A DNA stretch of 64,000 nucleotides from an uncultured Neomegalonema sp. (GCA_937957975.1 CALFFK010000001.1:1-64000); one strand, 5' to 3'; positions 39,738 through 50,107 are shown, counted from the stretch's first letter. Made by a program: numbers and translations. The notes: generated by a model from the sequence alone, not told the origin.

Positions 39738-40628
39738 ATGAGCGTCGAGCCGGTCGAAGACCGCGTCCTGAAAGGCATCATCCTGATGATGCTTGCCTTT
39801 CTGGTTTTCACCGGCATCGATACAAGCGCGAAATGGTTGACGCTGGCGGGCCTCGCCACCTTGCAGGTTGTCTTCGTTCGCTATGCAATCCATGCGTTGA
39901 TCTCGCTGCTCGTTGTGTTGCCACAAGAGGGCCGCGCGCTCTTTCATACCAAAAACATGAAACTGGAAATCCTGCGGGGTCTTTTCCTGCTCGGTTCTAC
40001 GGTCTGCAATTTCACTGCTGTCAAATACCTGTCGCTGACCCTGACAACCGCGATTTTCTTTGCAACGCCGCTGGTGGTTTGCGCCCTGTCAATTCCGTTG
40101 CTTGGCGAGAAGGTAGGGCCACGGCGTTGGGCCGCCATCATCATCGGGTTTCTCGGTGTGCTGATCGCGACGCAGCCATGGGGGGAGGGCGCGCACTGGG
40201 CCATCATCTTCTCGCTTGGCGCGGTCACGATGGCATCGTTCTACATGGTGTTGACCCGTCGTCTTGCAGGGGTGGATTCGGCGGCAACGCAACAATTCTA
40301 CTCGGCATGGATCGCAACAATCCTGATTGCGCCCTTTGCACTGGGGAACTGGACATGGCCAGAGGGTGTCGCATCATGGGCGGCATTCTGCCTGATCGGC
40401 GTCTTCGGCTGGGGCGGGCATCAGCTTCTGGTGATCGCGCATCGCTGTGCACCAGCCTCTACACTGGCACCCTTCGTCTATGTCCAGATCATCTATATGT
40501 CGGCATCAAGCTGGATCATCTTCAATCAACCACCAGAAACCCGTCATATTGCCGGGGCGGCCATCATCCTGTTCAGCGGGCTTTATATCTGGATGCGCGA
40601 AAAGGCATTGATGACAGAAGAAAACTGA
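39738..40628 (+). CDS. DMT/EamA family transporter
   Basis: About 10 TM segments, two EamA repeats. Confidence 0.88.
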   Translation: MSVEPVEDRVLKGIILMMLAFLVFTGIDTSAKWLTLAGLATLQVVFVRYAIHALISLLVVLPQEGRALFHTKNMKLEILRGLFLLGSTVCNFTAVKYLSLTLTTAIFFATPLVVCALSIPLLGEKVGPRRWAAIIIGFLGVLIATQPWGEGAHWAIIFSLGAVTMASFYMVLTRRLAGVDSAATQQFYSAWIATILIAPFALGNWTWPEGVASWAAFCLIGVFGWGGHQLLVIAHRCAPASTLAPFVYVQIIYMSASSWIIFNQPPETRHIAGAAIILFSGLYIWMREKALMTEEN

Positions 40629-40631
40629 CGC

Positions 40632-40916
40632 TCAGGTCAAAGACCACGACTCGATATGCTTTGACCGGGTATAGGGAGAAACTTCACGGTCAAAGGCCAC
40701 GAAATGTGGCGAAGCAAGATGCTCGGCAAAAGCATCAGCGTTGTCATAGATTTCATAGAGTAGAATACGCTCACGCTGCTTCCGGGAAACACTCACATCA
40801 AAGCGTCTGCAACCGGGTTCATTATCGAGACTGTCACGAGCCTGTCGTTGAACGCGAGCCAGAAAATTCTCAACCTCTTCGCGTTCGATTTCAAAAATGA
40901 CCGTGACAACGTACAT
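40632..40916 (-). CDS. Antibiotic biosynthesis monooxygenase (ABM) domain protein, putative quinol monooxygenase
   Basis: 94 aa; REEVENFLARVQRQARDSLDNEPGCRRFDVSVS...ILLYEIYDNADAFAEHLASPHF. Confidence 0.85.
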   Translation of the reverse strand: MYVVTVIFEIEREEVENFLARVQRQARDSLDNEPGCRRFDVSVSRKQRERILLYEIYDNADAFAEHLASPHFVAFDREVSPYTRSKHIESWSLT

Positions 40917-40995
40917 CGCAGTGCCTCATATTTTGATGCACATAAATGCGCAGCTACCCTGACAAATAATTGTACATCGTATCGATCCGGACGCT

Positions 40996-42009
40996 ATGAC
41001 TATTCTTTCAAAGAAGCTCTCATATCGTGGTATTGGTCTTGTTAGACCAGAATGTGTGATTTCACATCACACAGGTTGGCTTTTTGTACCCTACTGCAAT
41101 GGTTCCGGCGGCATAAGTGCCGTATCTCCTGCGGGAGATACACGCCATCACCTCTCGCAAAAATTGCGAGGCGACATTCCTGATTCGCTTTTTCCAAATG
41201 GCATTGCCCTTGAGGATGGTGGCAGCTTCCTGATCACCCATCTGGGAAAGAACCGGGGCGGGGTTTATCGCCTGTCGCCGGACGGGTCGGTATCGGTGGT
41301 GACAAACATGATCGATGGCGCACCAATGCCGCCGACAAATTACGCTGTGCCAGACAGCAAGGGGCGCATCTGGATCACTGTCTCCACCACGATATACCCA
41401 CGCGCTGACGATTACCGCCCAACGGCATCGACAGGGTATATTGCCCTGCATAAAAACGGGCGCACGCGGATCGTGGCCGATGGAATCGGATATGCCAATG
41501 AATGTCTGCTTTCGGCGGACGAACAGACGCTATGGATCAACGAAACCTTTGCACGACGACTGACGGCGTTCGATGTGACCAAGGATGGACTGACAAACCG
41601 GCGTGTCGTCGCCCAATTCGGCGCAGGTACATTTCCCGATGGCCTGACGGAAGCAGTAGACGGATCGCTGTTCGTCGTTTCGATCGTATCGAACCGGGTA
41701 TTGAGAATCTGGCCAGATGGACAGATCGAGACATTGATCGAGGATGTGGACCCCAACCATCTCGCCGCAGTCGAAGCGGCATTTCAGGCCCATGAGATGG
41801 ATCGTCCGCATCTCGACACTGTAAAATCAGAATGCCTGCGCCATACTTCCAATATCGCGTTCGGCGGGCCGGACCTGAAGACAACGTATCTGGGGTGTTT
41901 GCTCGGAGACAGGATCGCGTCGTTCAAGGCTCCCGTGGCCGGACGGGCCTTGCCTCACTGGACCCACGACATATCCCCTCTGCTGGAAACCTTCGGAGTC
42001 TCTTCGTGA
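40996..42009 (+). CDS. SMP-30/gluconolactonase/LRE family protein
   Basis: LFPNGIALEDGGSFLITHLGKNRGGVYRLSPDG...YANECLLSADEQTLWINETFARRLTAFDV...FPDGLTEAVDGSLFV. Confidence 0.85.
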   Translation: MTILSKKLSYRGIGLVRPECVISHHTGWLFVPYCNGSGGISAVSPAGDTRHHLSQKLRGDIPDSLFPNGIALEDGGSFLITHLGKNRGGVYRLSPDGSVSVVTNMIDGAPMPPTNYAVPDSKGRIWITVSTTIYPRADDYRPTASTGYIALHKNGRTRIVADGIGYANECLLSADEQTLWINETFARRLTAFDVTKDGLTNRRVVAQFGAGTFPDGLTEAVDGSLFVVSIVSNRVLRIWPDGQIETLIEDVDPNHLAAVEAAFQAHEMDRPHLDTVKSECLRHTSNIAFGGPDLKTTYLGCLLGDRIASFKAPVAGRALPHWTHDISPLLETFGVSS

Positions 42010-43100
42010 AAAGCAACAATACCTTCCGCATCGCCCTCTTCCCCGGCGACGGCATTGGCGAGGAGATCACCGAACCGACCCGCTTGCTAATGGATGAAGT
42101 GGCGAGTCGCATCGGCGGGTTCGCTTTCGATTGGGAACCCTGCGAGGCGGGCGCGGGATATTACCGCAAACATGGCACCGCCCTGCCGGAACAATCAATG
42201 AAGGCAGCACGGGAGGCGGATGCAATCCTGTTGGCCGCAATGGGCTTGCCCGATGTGCGATCACCCGATGGGCGTGAAATTGCACCGCAGCTCGACCTGC
42301 GCTTCGATCTTGATCTTTATGCAGGTGTGCGCCCTGTCAAACCATTGCCGGGAGTACGGCCCATCCTCGCAGACCCGCGCGCACATGATATTGATTACGT
42401 AATCATCCGCGAATCCACCGAAGGATTATTCGCTCCGCAAGCCCCCGGCACACGGGACGGCGACGCCGAAGCGCGCGAAACAATGGTGATTACCCGGCCT
42501 ACCTGCGAAAAACTGTTCGATTTTGCCTGTAGGCTCGCCGGGCAGCGCGGCGGACAGCGGAAAGTAACGTCAGTGGATAAATCCAACGTCTTTCCCGCCT
42601 TCGGTTTTTGGCGCGACATCTTCTATGAACGGACAGCAGCCTTCACAGATGTGAAGGCGGACCATTGCTACGTCGATGCCTTTGCTATGGTTATGGTGCA
42701 AAAGCCCTGGACCATTGATGTGGCCGTCACCGAAAATATGTTCGGAGACATTCTCTCCGACCTTGGGGCGGCATTGATGGGGGGGCTTGGTTATGCGCCG
42801 TCGGCAGACATCGGTAATGACCATGCGGTGTTCCAGCCATGCCACGGCTCGGCCCCGGATATTGCGGGCAAGGGGCTGGCAAATCCCACTGCGATGATCC
42901 TGTCGGCGGCAATGATGCTGGAATGGCTGGGCGCCCGGCACAACGCAACCGATACCATGCGCGCCGCCTCTGCCTTGCGTCAGGCAGTGGATGATGCGTT
43001 CTCCGGCGGAGAACTCGTAACCTGCGAACTGGGCGGCAAGGCGGGAACCAGCGCAGTCTTTGAAGCGGTTCGCTCGTCACTGGCGAAAGTCGATGCCTGA
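42006..43100 (+). CDS. Isocitrate/isopropylmalate/tartrate dehydrogenase family protein
   Basis: GTG start overlapping the SMP-30 stop; FRIALFPGDGIGEEITEPTRLLMDE...YVIIRESTEGLF...DKSNVF...GDILSDLGAALMGGLGYAPSADIG. Confidence 0.88.
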   Translation: MKSNNTFRIALFPGDGIGEEITEPTRLLMDEVASRIGGFAFDWEPCEAGAGYYRKHGTALPEQSMKAAREADAILLAAMGLPDVRSPDGREIAPQLDLRFDLDLYAGVRPVKPLPGVRPILADPRAHDIDYVIIRESTEGLFAPQAPGTRDGDAEARETMVITRPTCEKLFDFACRLAGQRGGQRKVTSVDKSNVFPAFGFWRDIFYERTAAFTDVKADHCYVDAFAMVMVQKPWTIDVAVTENMFGDILSDLGAALMGGLGYAPSADIGNDHAVFQPCHGSAPDIAGKGLANPTAMILSAAMMLEWLGARHNATDTMRAASALRQAVDDAFSGGELVTCELGGKAGTSAVFEAVRSSLAKVDA

Positions 43101-44112
43101 TCTCTCGACAGTCGCAATTGTCGGAGCCGGGTATTTCGGACAATTCCATCTCGATGCATGGAGCCGCATGGAGGATGTCGATCTCGTCGGATTATGCGAG
43201 CAGGACGCAGTGCGCGCAGGGGAAATGGCCGCCGAATATCCGGGCTTCGAGACCTATGACGACCCGATAGCGATGATAGAGGCGGTTCGGCCGGATATAG
43301 TGGACATCACCGCGCCACCCCCGACCCATCTCGATCTGATCCGTGCGCTCGCACCGCATGTAAGGCACATTATCTGTCAAAAACCGTTCTGTGGCGGATT
43401 GGAAGGCGCGCGTGAGGCAATTGCGGTGGCCAACGCGCAGGGATGCCATCTCGCAGTGCATGAAAATGTGCGTTATCAGCCATGGTATCGCGAGGCGAAA
43501 CGCTTGATGGAGGCCGGGGCCATCGGACAGCCGTACCAGATCACCTTTCGCTTGCGCCCCGGCGACGGGCAGGGGCCGGATGCCTATCTGGAACGCCAAC
43601 CGTATTTCCAGACCATGCCGCGTTTTCTTATGCATGAAACGGCGATCCACTGGATCGACACCTTCCGCTATCTAATGGGCGAAGTGCGAGACGTGAGCGC
43701 GCATTTGCGACGGCTGAACCCCGCGATTGCGGGGGAGGATGCCGGACTGATCCTCTTTGATTTCGAGAACGGGGCGCAGGGGATCTTTGATGGGAACCGT
43801 CTGTCAGATCACGTTGCCACGAACCGTCGCCTGACGATGGGCGAGATGTGGATAGAAGGATCGGGCGGAACGCTTCGGCTTGATGGGGAAGCGCGGCTCT
43901 GGTTGCGGGCCTTCGGGTCGAACGACGAGGTGGAACAATCGTTCGATTGGCGCGATCACCTGTTCGGCGGCGACTGCGTTTACCTCACCAGCCGCGCAAC
44001 GCTGGGGGCATGGCGACGCGGGGAGCAGCCAGAAACAGCGGCGGTACAATATATCCGCAATCAGGAAATTGTGGAGGCGATCTACGCGCAACGTCAGAAC
44101 ACGGGCGGATAA
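43093..44112 (+). CDS. Gfo/Idh/MocA family oxidoreductase
   Basis: MPDLSTVAIVGAGYFGQFHLDAWSRMEDVDLVGLCEQD...HIICQKPFCGGLEGAREAI; overlaps the upstream gene by 8 nt. Confidence 0.9.
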   Translation: MPDLSTVAIVGAGYFGQFHLDAWSRMEDVDLVGLCEQDAVRAGEMAAEYPGFETYDDPIAMIEAVRPDIVDITAPPPTHLDLIRALAPHVRHIICQKPFCGGLEGAREAIAVANAQGCHLAVHENVRYQPWYREAKRLMEAGAIGQPYQITFRLRPGDGQGPDAYLERQPYFQTMPRFLMHETAIHWIDTFRYLMGEVRDVSAHLRRLNPAIAGEDAGLILFDFENGAQGIFDGNRLSDHVATNRRLTMGEMWIEGSGGTLRLDGEARLWLRAFGSNDEVEQSFDWRDHLFGGDCVYLTSRATLGAWRRGEQPETAAVQYIRNQEIVEAIYAQRQNTGG

Positions 44113-44212
44113 CGATGACCATCGCGTGAGATGGCTCGAAATGTCACGCGAAAACCAATATCGTAATTATCATATAGGGTTTTCGATAAGATCAGATCGA
44201 AGGGACAGAACG

Positions 44213-44716
44213 ATGACACACCTCATTCAAACCCGTCGCTCCTTGCTGAAAACCGGCGCGGCTGCGGCGACAGTCGGTGCGACGACGGGTCTGCTGACCC
44301 CTGCGCGTGCGGCGGGCCTTGCGCCCACACCAACGATGCGCGGTGGAGCCAATAATTATCGCGCAGGCGCGCCCATTGTGGAGCGTATAGGGGGCGGTGG
44401 TTTCCAGATGACGGGAACCGTGCGTCGCGCGGGCGATGGCATACCACTGAAGGGTATTCGTATTCAGATGTGGGCGCACACGACCGAAGGGCACGAGCGC
44501 GATCAGCGCAGCCACGGCGCGACGCTGACCGATGCGAACGGCATCTTCCGCATGGATATGCCGCAGATCGTACCCGCTTTCGGGCAACCTCACGGCCATC
44601 TCGCCTATGACGCCGAATATGACGGGAATGGCTTTGAAACCGTCTTCCTGCGCCCGATTATGAACAGCGCGAGCGATACCAGTCTGGATGTCGATTTCGT
44701 GTTGCTCCCGGCCTGA
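44213..44716 (+). CDS. Tat-exported intradiol ring-cleavage dioxygenase-like protein
   Basis: Tat-type signal TRRSLLKTGAAAATVGATTG...ARA; beta-rich domain GGGGFQMTGTVRRAGDGIPLKGIRIQMWAH...TDANGIFRMDMPQIVPAFGQPHGHLAYD. Confidence 0.7.
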   Translation: MTHLIQTRRSLLKTGAAAATVGATTGLLTPARAAGLAPTPTMRGGANNYRAGAPIVERIGGGGFQMTGTVRRAGDGIPLKGIRIQMWAHTTEGHERDQRSHGATLTDANGIFRMDMPQIVPAFGQPHGHLAYDAEYDGNGFETVFLRPIMNSASDTSLDVDFVLLPA

Positions 44717-44730
44717 GCCACGAGGCCATA

Positions 44731-45333
44731 ATGCGCGCGATTTTGATCTGGGCGGCTCTCGCAATCGCGTTCATTGTTCCGGCCGCCCTGTCAGCAACCA
44801 GCCCGCTTCTGGCATGGCGTGACCCGCTCTATATCGCAGCGGGCTTTGCCGGGATCGTTGCGCTGGGGCTTTTGCTATTCCAGCCCTTGCTGGCGGCAGG
44901 TCTGCTGCCCGCATTATCCGCCAGAGCCGCACGCAGGGCGCATGTATGGACCGGGGCAGGGCTGGTTGTCGCAGTCGTGGCTCATATCGCCGGGCTGTGG
45001 ATCACCAGTCCGCCGGATGTCATCGACGTCCTGCTTTTTCGCTCCCCAACGCCTTTTGCCATCTGGGGTGTTCTGGCGATGTGGGCGGTGTTTGCGGCGG
45101 CGGCACTCGCGGCTTTACGCCGGAAATTGCACATGCGTCCGGCAATCTGGCGCGGCATCCATACGGGTCTTGCCGGTGTGATTGTAATTGGCAGTACGCT
45201 TCATGCGATCCTGATCGAAGGCACAATGGAGACGGCATCCAAGGCCGTGCTGTGTATTATGGTCATCGTCGTGATCGTGAGAGCGGTTCTCAATCTGCGA
45301 GGTCAGCGCCTTCGACGCAAGCGAGGCGCGTAA
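44731..45333 (+). CDS. Ferric-reductase-like transmembrane heme-b protein
   Basis: 200 aa, about 6 TM segments; two His pairs each spaced 14 residues (RAHVWTGAGLVVAVVAH; IHTGLAGVIVIGSTLH). Confidence 0.8.
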   Translation: MRAILIWAALAIAFIVPAALSATSPLLAWRDPLYIAAGFAGIVALGLLLFQPLLAAGLLPALSARAARRAHVWTGAGLVVAVVAHIAGLWITSPPDVIDVLLFRSPTPFAIWGVLAMWAVFAAAALAALRRKLHMRPAIWRGIHTGLAGVIVIGSTLHAILIEGTMETASKAVLCIMVIVVIVRAVLNLRGQRLRRKRGA

Positions 45334-45361
45334 CAGCCTTGAAACGCCGCGAGTGGCACTG

Positions 45362-46096
45362 TCAAGGAAGGCTCAACTTCGCCGTCCTGCCCCCATCGAC
45401 CGTAAAGACCTGTCCGCTGACAAAAGCACTTTCTTCAGAGGCGAGAAAAGCGACGAGGGCGGCGACCTCGCTTGGGGTGCCGGTGCGCCCAACGGGATGG
45501 ATGCCCGCAATGTCACGGCGAAAGGCAATCGGGTCGGGCATGGCGTCGATGAAGGCCGTGTTCAGATCAGTGTCGATCCAGCCAGGGGCCACGGCATTGC
45601 AGCGTATGCCCTCGGCTCCGTGATCCACCGCAACGGCGCGGGTCAGGGCATGAAGACCGGCCTTGGAGGCGCAATAGGCGGCGTGGCCGGGGTTGCTGGC
45701 CAGCCCTTCTATAGAACCGATATTCACGATGGCCCCCTTCGATGCGCGCAGATGCGGCAAGGCGGCCTTTATGGTCAGGAACGGCGCAGTAAGATTAACC
45801 GTGAGAGTGCGGGTCCAATCAGCGAGGCTCATCTCCTCGACTCCAGCCTCCAGCATGACCCCTGCATTATTGATCAGCACATCAAGCTGCCCCGCCCGCT
45901 CGATAACAGCATGGACAGCGTACGTTGGCCCATCAGTAGTGGAAAAATTGGCTGAAAGACTCTCGAAATCGGGATCATCACCACGCTGGGCGGTGAAGAC
46001 CCGCGCGCCCTCCTCCCGCAACCGTTCCGCAATGGCCTTGCCAATGCCAGAGCGTCCGCCGGTGACGAGCGCGACCTTGTTTCCGAACCGGCTCAT
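45362..46096 (-). CDS. SDR family oxidoreductase
   Basis: [20 protein letters not shown]...[39 protein letters not shown]...[16 protein letters not shown]. Confidence 0.93.
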   Translation of the reverse strand: MSRFGNKVALVTGGRSGIGKAIAERLREEGARVFTAQRGDDPDFESLSANFSTTDGPTYAVHAVIERAGQLDVLINNAGVMLEAGVEEMSLADWTRTLTVNLTAPFLTIKAALPHLRASKGAIVNIGSIEGLASNPGHAAYCASKAGLHALTRAVAVDHGAEGIRCNAVAPGWIDTDLNTAFIDAMPDPIAFRRDIAGIHPVGRTGTPSEVAALVAFLASEESAFVSGQVFTVDGGRTAKLSLP

Positions 46097-46824
46097 CCAA
46101 CCGGCTTCCCGCCATTGGCTTCGACCAGGCTGCCGCAGAGATAGCGTGCATGATCCGAAGCAAGAAAGAGCACGATTTCGGCAATGTCATCCGGGGTCGC
46201 AACCCGGCCCAGCGGGACCGTCTTTCCCAGTTCGGTGATGGCTGTATCAGGGTCAAAACCGCGCCGTTCGAAGCCCGTTCTCAGCATAGGGGTATCCACC
46301 TCGTTCGGGCAAACGGCGTTGACGCGGATACCCTGATGCGCGTGGTCGCGGCCCATACATTGGGTGAGCGAAGCGATGGCGGCCTTGGTCATGCAATAGA
46401 GCGCGTGGTCCGGCCCCGGCCTGACGCCCCAGCAGGAAGCGATATTAACGATGGCCCCACCACCGGCCTTCGCCATGATCGGAATGGCCGCACGGCACAG
46501 GCGAAACGGAGCCTGCATATTGACAGCAACCGAGATGTCGAAATCATCATCGGTACTTTCGGTTACAGCCCCACGCCGCATGATCCCGGCATTATTGACC
46601 AGAATGTCCAGCCCACCCAGCGCATCCGCCGCGCGCTGTGGCAAAGCGTTCGCATAGCCTGTATCAGTCAGGTTCCCGGACATATAGGCGTCGGCCTCCA
46701 GCCCGGTCGTATCGAGATCGGCAACGGCAACCGCCGCCCCGGCCTCGCGCAACATCCGCACGATGGCGAGGCCAATACCGCCCGCTGCGCCCGTAACAAG
46801 CGCCTTCTGTCCTGCAAAATCCAT
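46093..46824 (-). CDS. SDR family oxidoreductase
   Basis: [29 protein letters not shown]...[13 protein letters not shown]...[11 protein letters not shown]; overlaps the next SDR gene by 4 nt. Confidence 0.93.
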   Translation of the reverse strand: MDFAGQKALVTGAAGGIGLAIVRMLREAGAAVAVADLDTTGLEADAYMSGNLTDTGYANALPQRAADALGGLDILVNNAGIMRRGAVTESTDDDFDISVAVNMQAPFRLCRAAIPIMAKAGGGAIVNIASCWGVRPGPDHALYCMTKAAIASLTQCMGRDHAHQGIRVNAVCPNEVDTPMLRTGFERRGFDPDTAITELGKTVPLGRVATPDDIAEIVLFLASDHARYLCGSLVEANGGKPVG

Positions 46825-46871
46825 GGCATCCTCAAATCGCTTGAAGAATCGAACGCTAGGCAGTATCGAGT

Positions 46872-46881
46872 TTGTATACAA
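46872..46881. promoter_or_regulatory. TTGTATACAA palindrome, candidate GntR/FCD operator in a divergent promoter region
   Basis: Perfect 10-bp palindrome 21 nt upstream of the GntR-family start and 48 nt upstream of the SDR start. Confidence 0.6.
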
Positions 46882-46902
46882 GTTGTATTTCAGTGAGTCA
46901 TC

Positions 46903-47583
46903 GTGAAGAAATCCGCCCTCTTCGATGCCCTGCGCGCTGGTATCCTCGACCTGTCATTCCCGCCAGGCAGTGCGCTGGACGAGGCTGCCCTGTGCGAAAG
47001 CTATGGCGTTTCACGCACTCCGTTGCGCGAGGTGCTGCAACGACTGTCCGGCGAGGGGTACGTGATGCTGGAGGCGCATCGCGGGGCAACGGTATCGTCG
47101 ATGGATTTGCCGGTCATTCGCAGCCTGATTCAGACGGCCCCGATGATTTATGCTGCCGTTGCGCGGCTGGCGGCGGAGAACGCCTCCCCCGCCGGGATCA
47201 AAACGCTGAAGCACGTCCAGAGCGGGTTTCGCAATGCCGATACCCCGACGGAAATGGCGATGCACAATCACCGCTTTCACGAGGCAATCGGCGCGATGGC
47301 TGACAGCCCCTATCTAATGCCCAGTCTCAAGCGCCTGTTGATCGACCATACCCGCATGAGCCAACGGTTTTACGACGCGCGCACCGCCACAGAGCGCAAA
47401 ACGATACAACAGGCCAGCGACCAGCACGATGCGATGATAGCGGCCTTTGAGGAACACGCCCCCGCAAAAGCTGTGGACCTGACGCTCGACCACTGGGCGC
47501 TGTCGCGCGATGGTATCGAACGGTTCGTTATGCCCCCCCCCCTCCCACTCGATCCCACGCAGGAGATAAAGGATGCAGTTTGA
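46903..47583 (+). CDS. GntR family transcriptional regulator (FCD/FadR subfamily)
   Basis: LRAGILDLSFPPGSALDEAALCESYGVSRTPLREVLQRLSGEGYVMLEAHRGATVSSMD. Confidence 0.93.
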   Translation: MKKSALFDALRAGILDLSFPPGSALDEAALCESYGVSRTPLREVLQRLSGEGYVMLEAHRGATVSSMDLPVIRSLIQTAPMIYAAVARLAAENASPAGIKTLKHVQSGFRNADTPTEMAMHNHRFHEAIGAMADSPYLMPSLKRLLIDHTRMSQRFYDARTATERKTIQQASDQHDAMIAAFEEHAPAKAVDLTLDHWALSRDGIERFVMPPPLPLDPTQEIKDAV

Positions 47584-48481
47584 AGGCATCTACACGCCCG
47601 TCGTGACGCCCTATTTTGAAGATCATTCGATCAACGAAACCGGGTTCGAGGCGGCCATCGAACATCTGATCGCCGCCGGGGTCCACGGGATCATCGTGGC
47701 GGGGACGACGGGCGAATATTACGCCCAAACAACCGAGGAACGCATCGCCATGATGCGCCTCGCCAAAAAAATCATCGGCACGCGCCTGCCGCTTATCATC
47801 GGAACGGGGGCCATCCGTACCGAAGACAGCATCGTATTTGCCGAGGCAGCAAAGCAGATCGGGGCCGATGCCCTGTTGATCGCCACGCCGCCCTATGCCT
47901 ATCCGACCTCCCGCGAGATCGCACTGCACGCGCTGGCCATAGACCGGGCCGCGAACCTGCCCGCAATGCTCTATAATTATCCAGGCCGGATGAGCGTGAA
48001 TATGGATGAGGAGACGCTGGACCGTCTTGGCCGCTCGCCCAATTTCTGCGCCATAAAGGAAAGTTCGGGCGATCCGAACCGGCTGCACATGCTGGCGCGG
48101 GATTACCCGCATATCGCATTATCCTGCGGGATGGACGATCAGGCGCTGGAATTCTTTGCCTGGGGGGCACGATCATGGGTCTGTGCGGGGTCGAACTTTG
48201 CACCGGAAGCCCATATCGCGCTCTATCGGGCCTGTGCCATGGAGGGCGATTTCACGAAGGGTCGCGCGATCATGTCGGCCATGTTGCCAATGCTGAGTGT
48301 CCTCGAACAGGGCGGCAAGTTCGTGCAATGCATCAAGCACGGGCTGACCCTGCGCGGGATTGATTGCGGCCCACCCCGCCGCCCCTTGCAACCGCTGAAC
48401 AAAGACGACAAGCGGGAATTTGCCGAAGTGATCCGCACCATGGATACGGCGATTGCCGCCATTGAGGGAGCCAGGGCATGA
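47573..48481 (+). CDS. Dihydrodipicolinate synthase (DapA) superfamily protein
   Basis: GIYTPVVTPYFEDHSINETGFEAAIEHLIAAGVHGIIVAGTTGEYYAQTTEER...LYNYPGR...AIKESSGD. Confidence 0.93.
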   Translation: MQFEGIYTPVVTPYFEDHSINETGFEAAIEHLIAAGVHGIIVAGTTGEYYAQTTEERIAMMRLAKKIIGTRLPLIIGTGAIRTEDSIVFAEAAKQIGADALLIATPPYAYPTSREIALHALAIDRAANLPAMLYNYPGRMSVNMDEETLDRLGRSPNFCAIKESSGDPNRLHMLARDYPHIALSCGMDDQALEFFAWGARSWVCAGSNFAPEAHIALYRACAMEGDFTKGRAIMSAMLPMLSVLEQGGKFVQCIKHGLTLRGIDCGPPRRPLQPLNKDDKREFAEVIRTMDTAIAAIEGARA

Positions 48482-49980
48482 GCGATCTTCTGACCCACGC
48501 CGAATACGCCGCAATTGCCGACAGTATCAACTTCCCGCGCGCAGCCTTCATCGACGGCAAGTACCGCAAGGGGTCGGGCGGGATGATGCCGACCATCAAC
48601 CCCGCCACCGGCGAAACCATTGCGGAGATCGCCGTTTGCAACGCCAAAGACGTGGATTTCGCCGTCGGCAAGGCGCGCGAAGCATTCGATCAGGGGCGCT
48701 GGGCGGCTTTGCACCCATCGGCACGCAAGGATGTACTCATCCGGCTGTGCAAACTCATCACCCGCAACCGGCGTGAGCTGGCGGTTATGGAATGTCTCGA
48801 CAGTGGCAAACCGATCCGGGATTGCGAGATGATCGACATCCCGGAGGCGATTCACTGCATCAAGTGGCACGCTGAAGCCGCCGACAAACTGTATGACCAG
48901 ACCGCCCCTTCCGGCGATGATGCCATCGCGATGATCGTGCGCGAGCCTGTGGGTGTTGTCGGGGCCGTGCTGCCATGGAATTTTCCACTGCTGATGCTGG
49001 CGTGGAAAATTGGTCCAGCCTTGGCGGCGGGCAATTCGGTGATCGTGAAGCCCGCTGAACAGACCAGCCTGACCGCCCTGCGCGTGGCCGAACTGGCGAG
49101 CGAAGCGGGTGTGCCGCGCGGGGTGTTACAGGTCTTGCCGGGGGATGGGCCATCAGTGGGCGAACCGCTGGGGATGCATCCCGACGTCGATATGGTGTCC
49201 TTCACCGGCTCGACCGAAACCGGACGGCGGTTTCTGCGGTACAGCGCGGACAGCAACCTCAAGAAGATCGTGCTGGAATGTGGGGGCAAGAATCCAGCGG
49301 TGGTGCTGGAGGATGCGGAAAACCTCGATTCCGTGGCCGAACACATCGTCAATGCCGCGTTCTGGAACATGGGCGAGAATTGTTCGGCCTGTTCGCGGCT
49401 GATTGTTCATAAGGCGGTCAGGGAACCGCTTATGGAGCGGATCGTGGCGCGGCTACGTGACTGGAAGACGGGTGATCCACTGGACCCGGCAAACCATCTG
49501 GGCGCGCTGATCGACGGCGAACACGCGAAGAAGGTGACGGGGTATCTCAAGCAAAAGGGCAAAAAGCCTATCGCGGGCGGCAAGGCCAGGGGCGCGTTTG
49601 TGGAACCGACGGTCTTTGATGGGGTAAAATCTGGCGATGCGCTGGCGACAGAGGAAATCTTTGGCCCCATTCTATCCGTGATCGAAGTGGCATCACTTGA
49701 AGAGGCCATCACCGTTGCCAACGATACCGATTATGGCCTGACCGCCAGCGTCTTCACCGCCAATGCCCGCCGCGCCATCCGCGCCGCACGGGCGATCCGG
49801 GCGGGGACCGTGACGATCAACTGTTATGGCGAGGGCGATATGGCAACGCCGTTCGGGGGCTATAAGCAATCGGGGTTCGGCGGGCGGGATAACGGGGTCC
49901 ATGCCCATGACCAATATACCGAATTGAAGACAATCTGGATTGACCTGAACGATCCGGCATCCGGGGATAATGTGGGATGA
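48478..49980 (+). CDS. NAD(P)-dependent aldehyde dehydrogenase (PuuC/betaine-aldehyde DH type)
   Basis: PWNFPLLMLAWKIGPALAAGNSVIVKPAEQTSLTAL...VSFTGSTETGRRFL...VLECGGKNPAVVLEDA...FWNMGENCSACSRL. Confidence 0.95.
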   Translation: MSDLLTHAEYAAIADSINFPRAAFIDGKYRKGSGGMMPTINPATGETIAEIAVCNAKDVDFAVGKAREAFDQGRWAALHPSARKDVLIRLCKLITRNRRELAVMECLDSGKPIRDCEMIDIPEAIHCIKWHAEAADKLYDQTAPSGDDAIAMIVREPVGVVGAVLPWNFPLLMLAWKIGPALAAGNSVIVKPAEQTSLTALRVAELASEAGVPRGVLQVLPGDGPSVGEPLGMHPDVDMVSFTGSTETGRRFLRYSADSNLKKIVLECGGKNPAVVLEDAENLDSVAEHIVNAAFWNMGENCSACSRLIVHKAVREPLMERIVARLRDWKTGDPLDPANHLGALIDGEHAKKVTGYLKQKGKKPIAGGKARGAFVEPTVFDGVKSGDALATEEIFGPILSVIEVASLEEAITVANDTDYGLTASVFTANARRAIRAARAIRAGTVTINCYGEGDMATPFGGYKQSGFGGRDNGVHAHDQYTELKTIWIDLNDPASGDNVG

Positions 49981-50107
49981 GATTCCAAACCGTCCTTCGC
50001 CACATGTCACCCCCACACAAGTGGCAAATACAGGGATCAAAGCCTGTGGAAAAACGGATTACCGCCTTCAAGGGGATGACATCGTTCTTGATTACAGGAG
50101 TGGTGGG

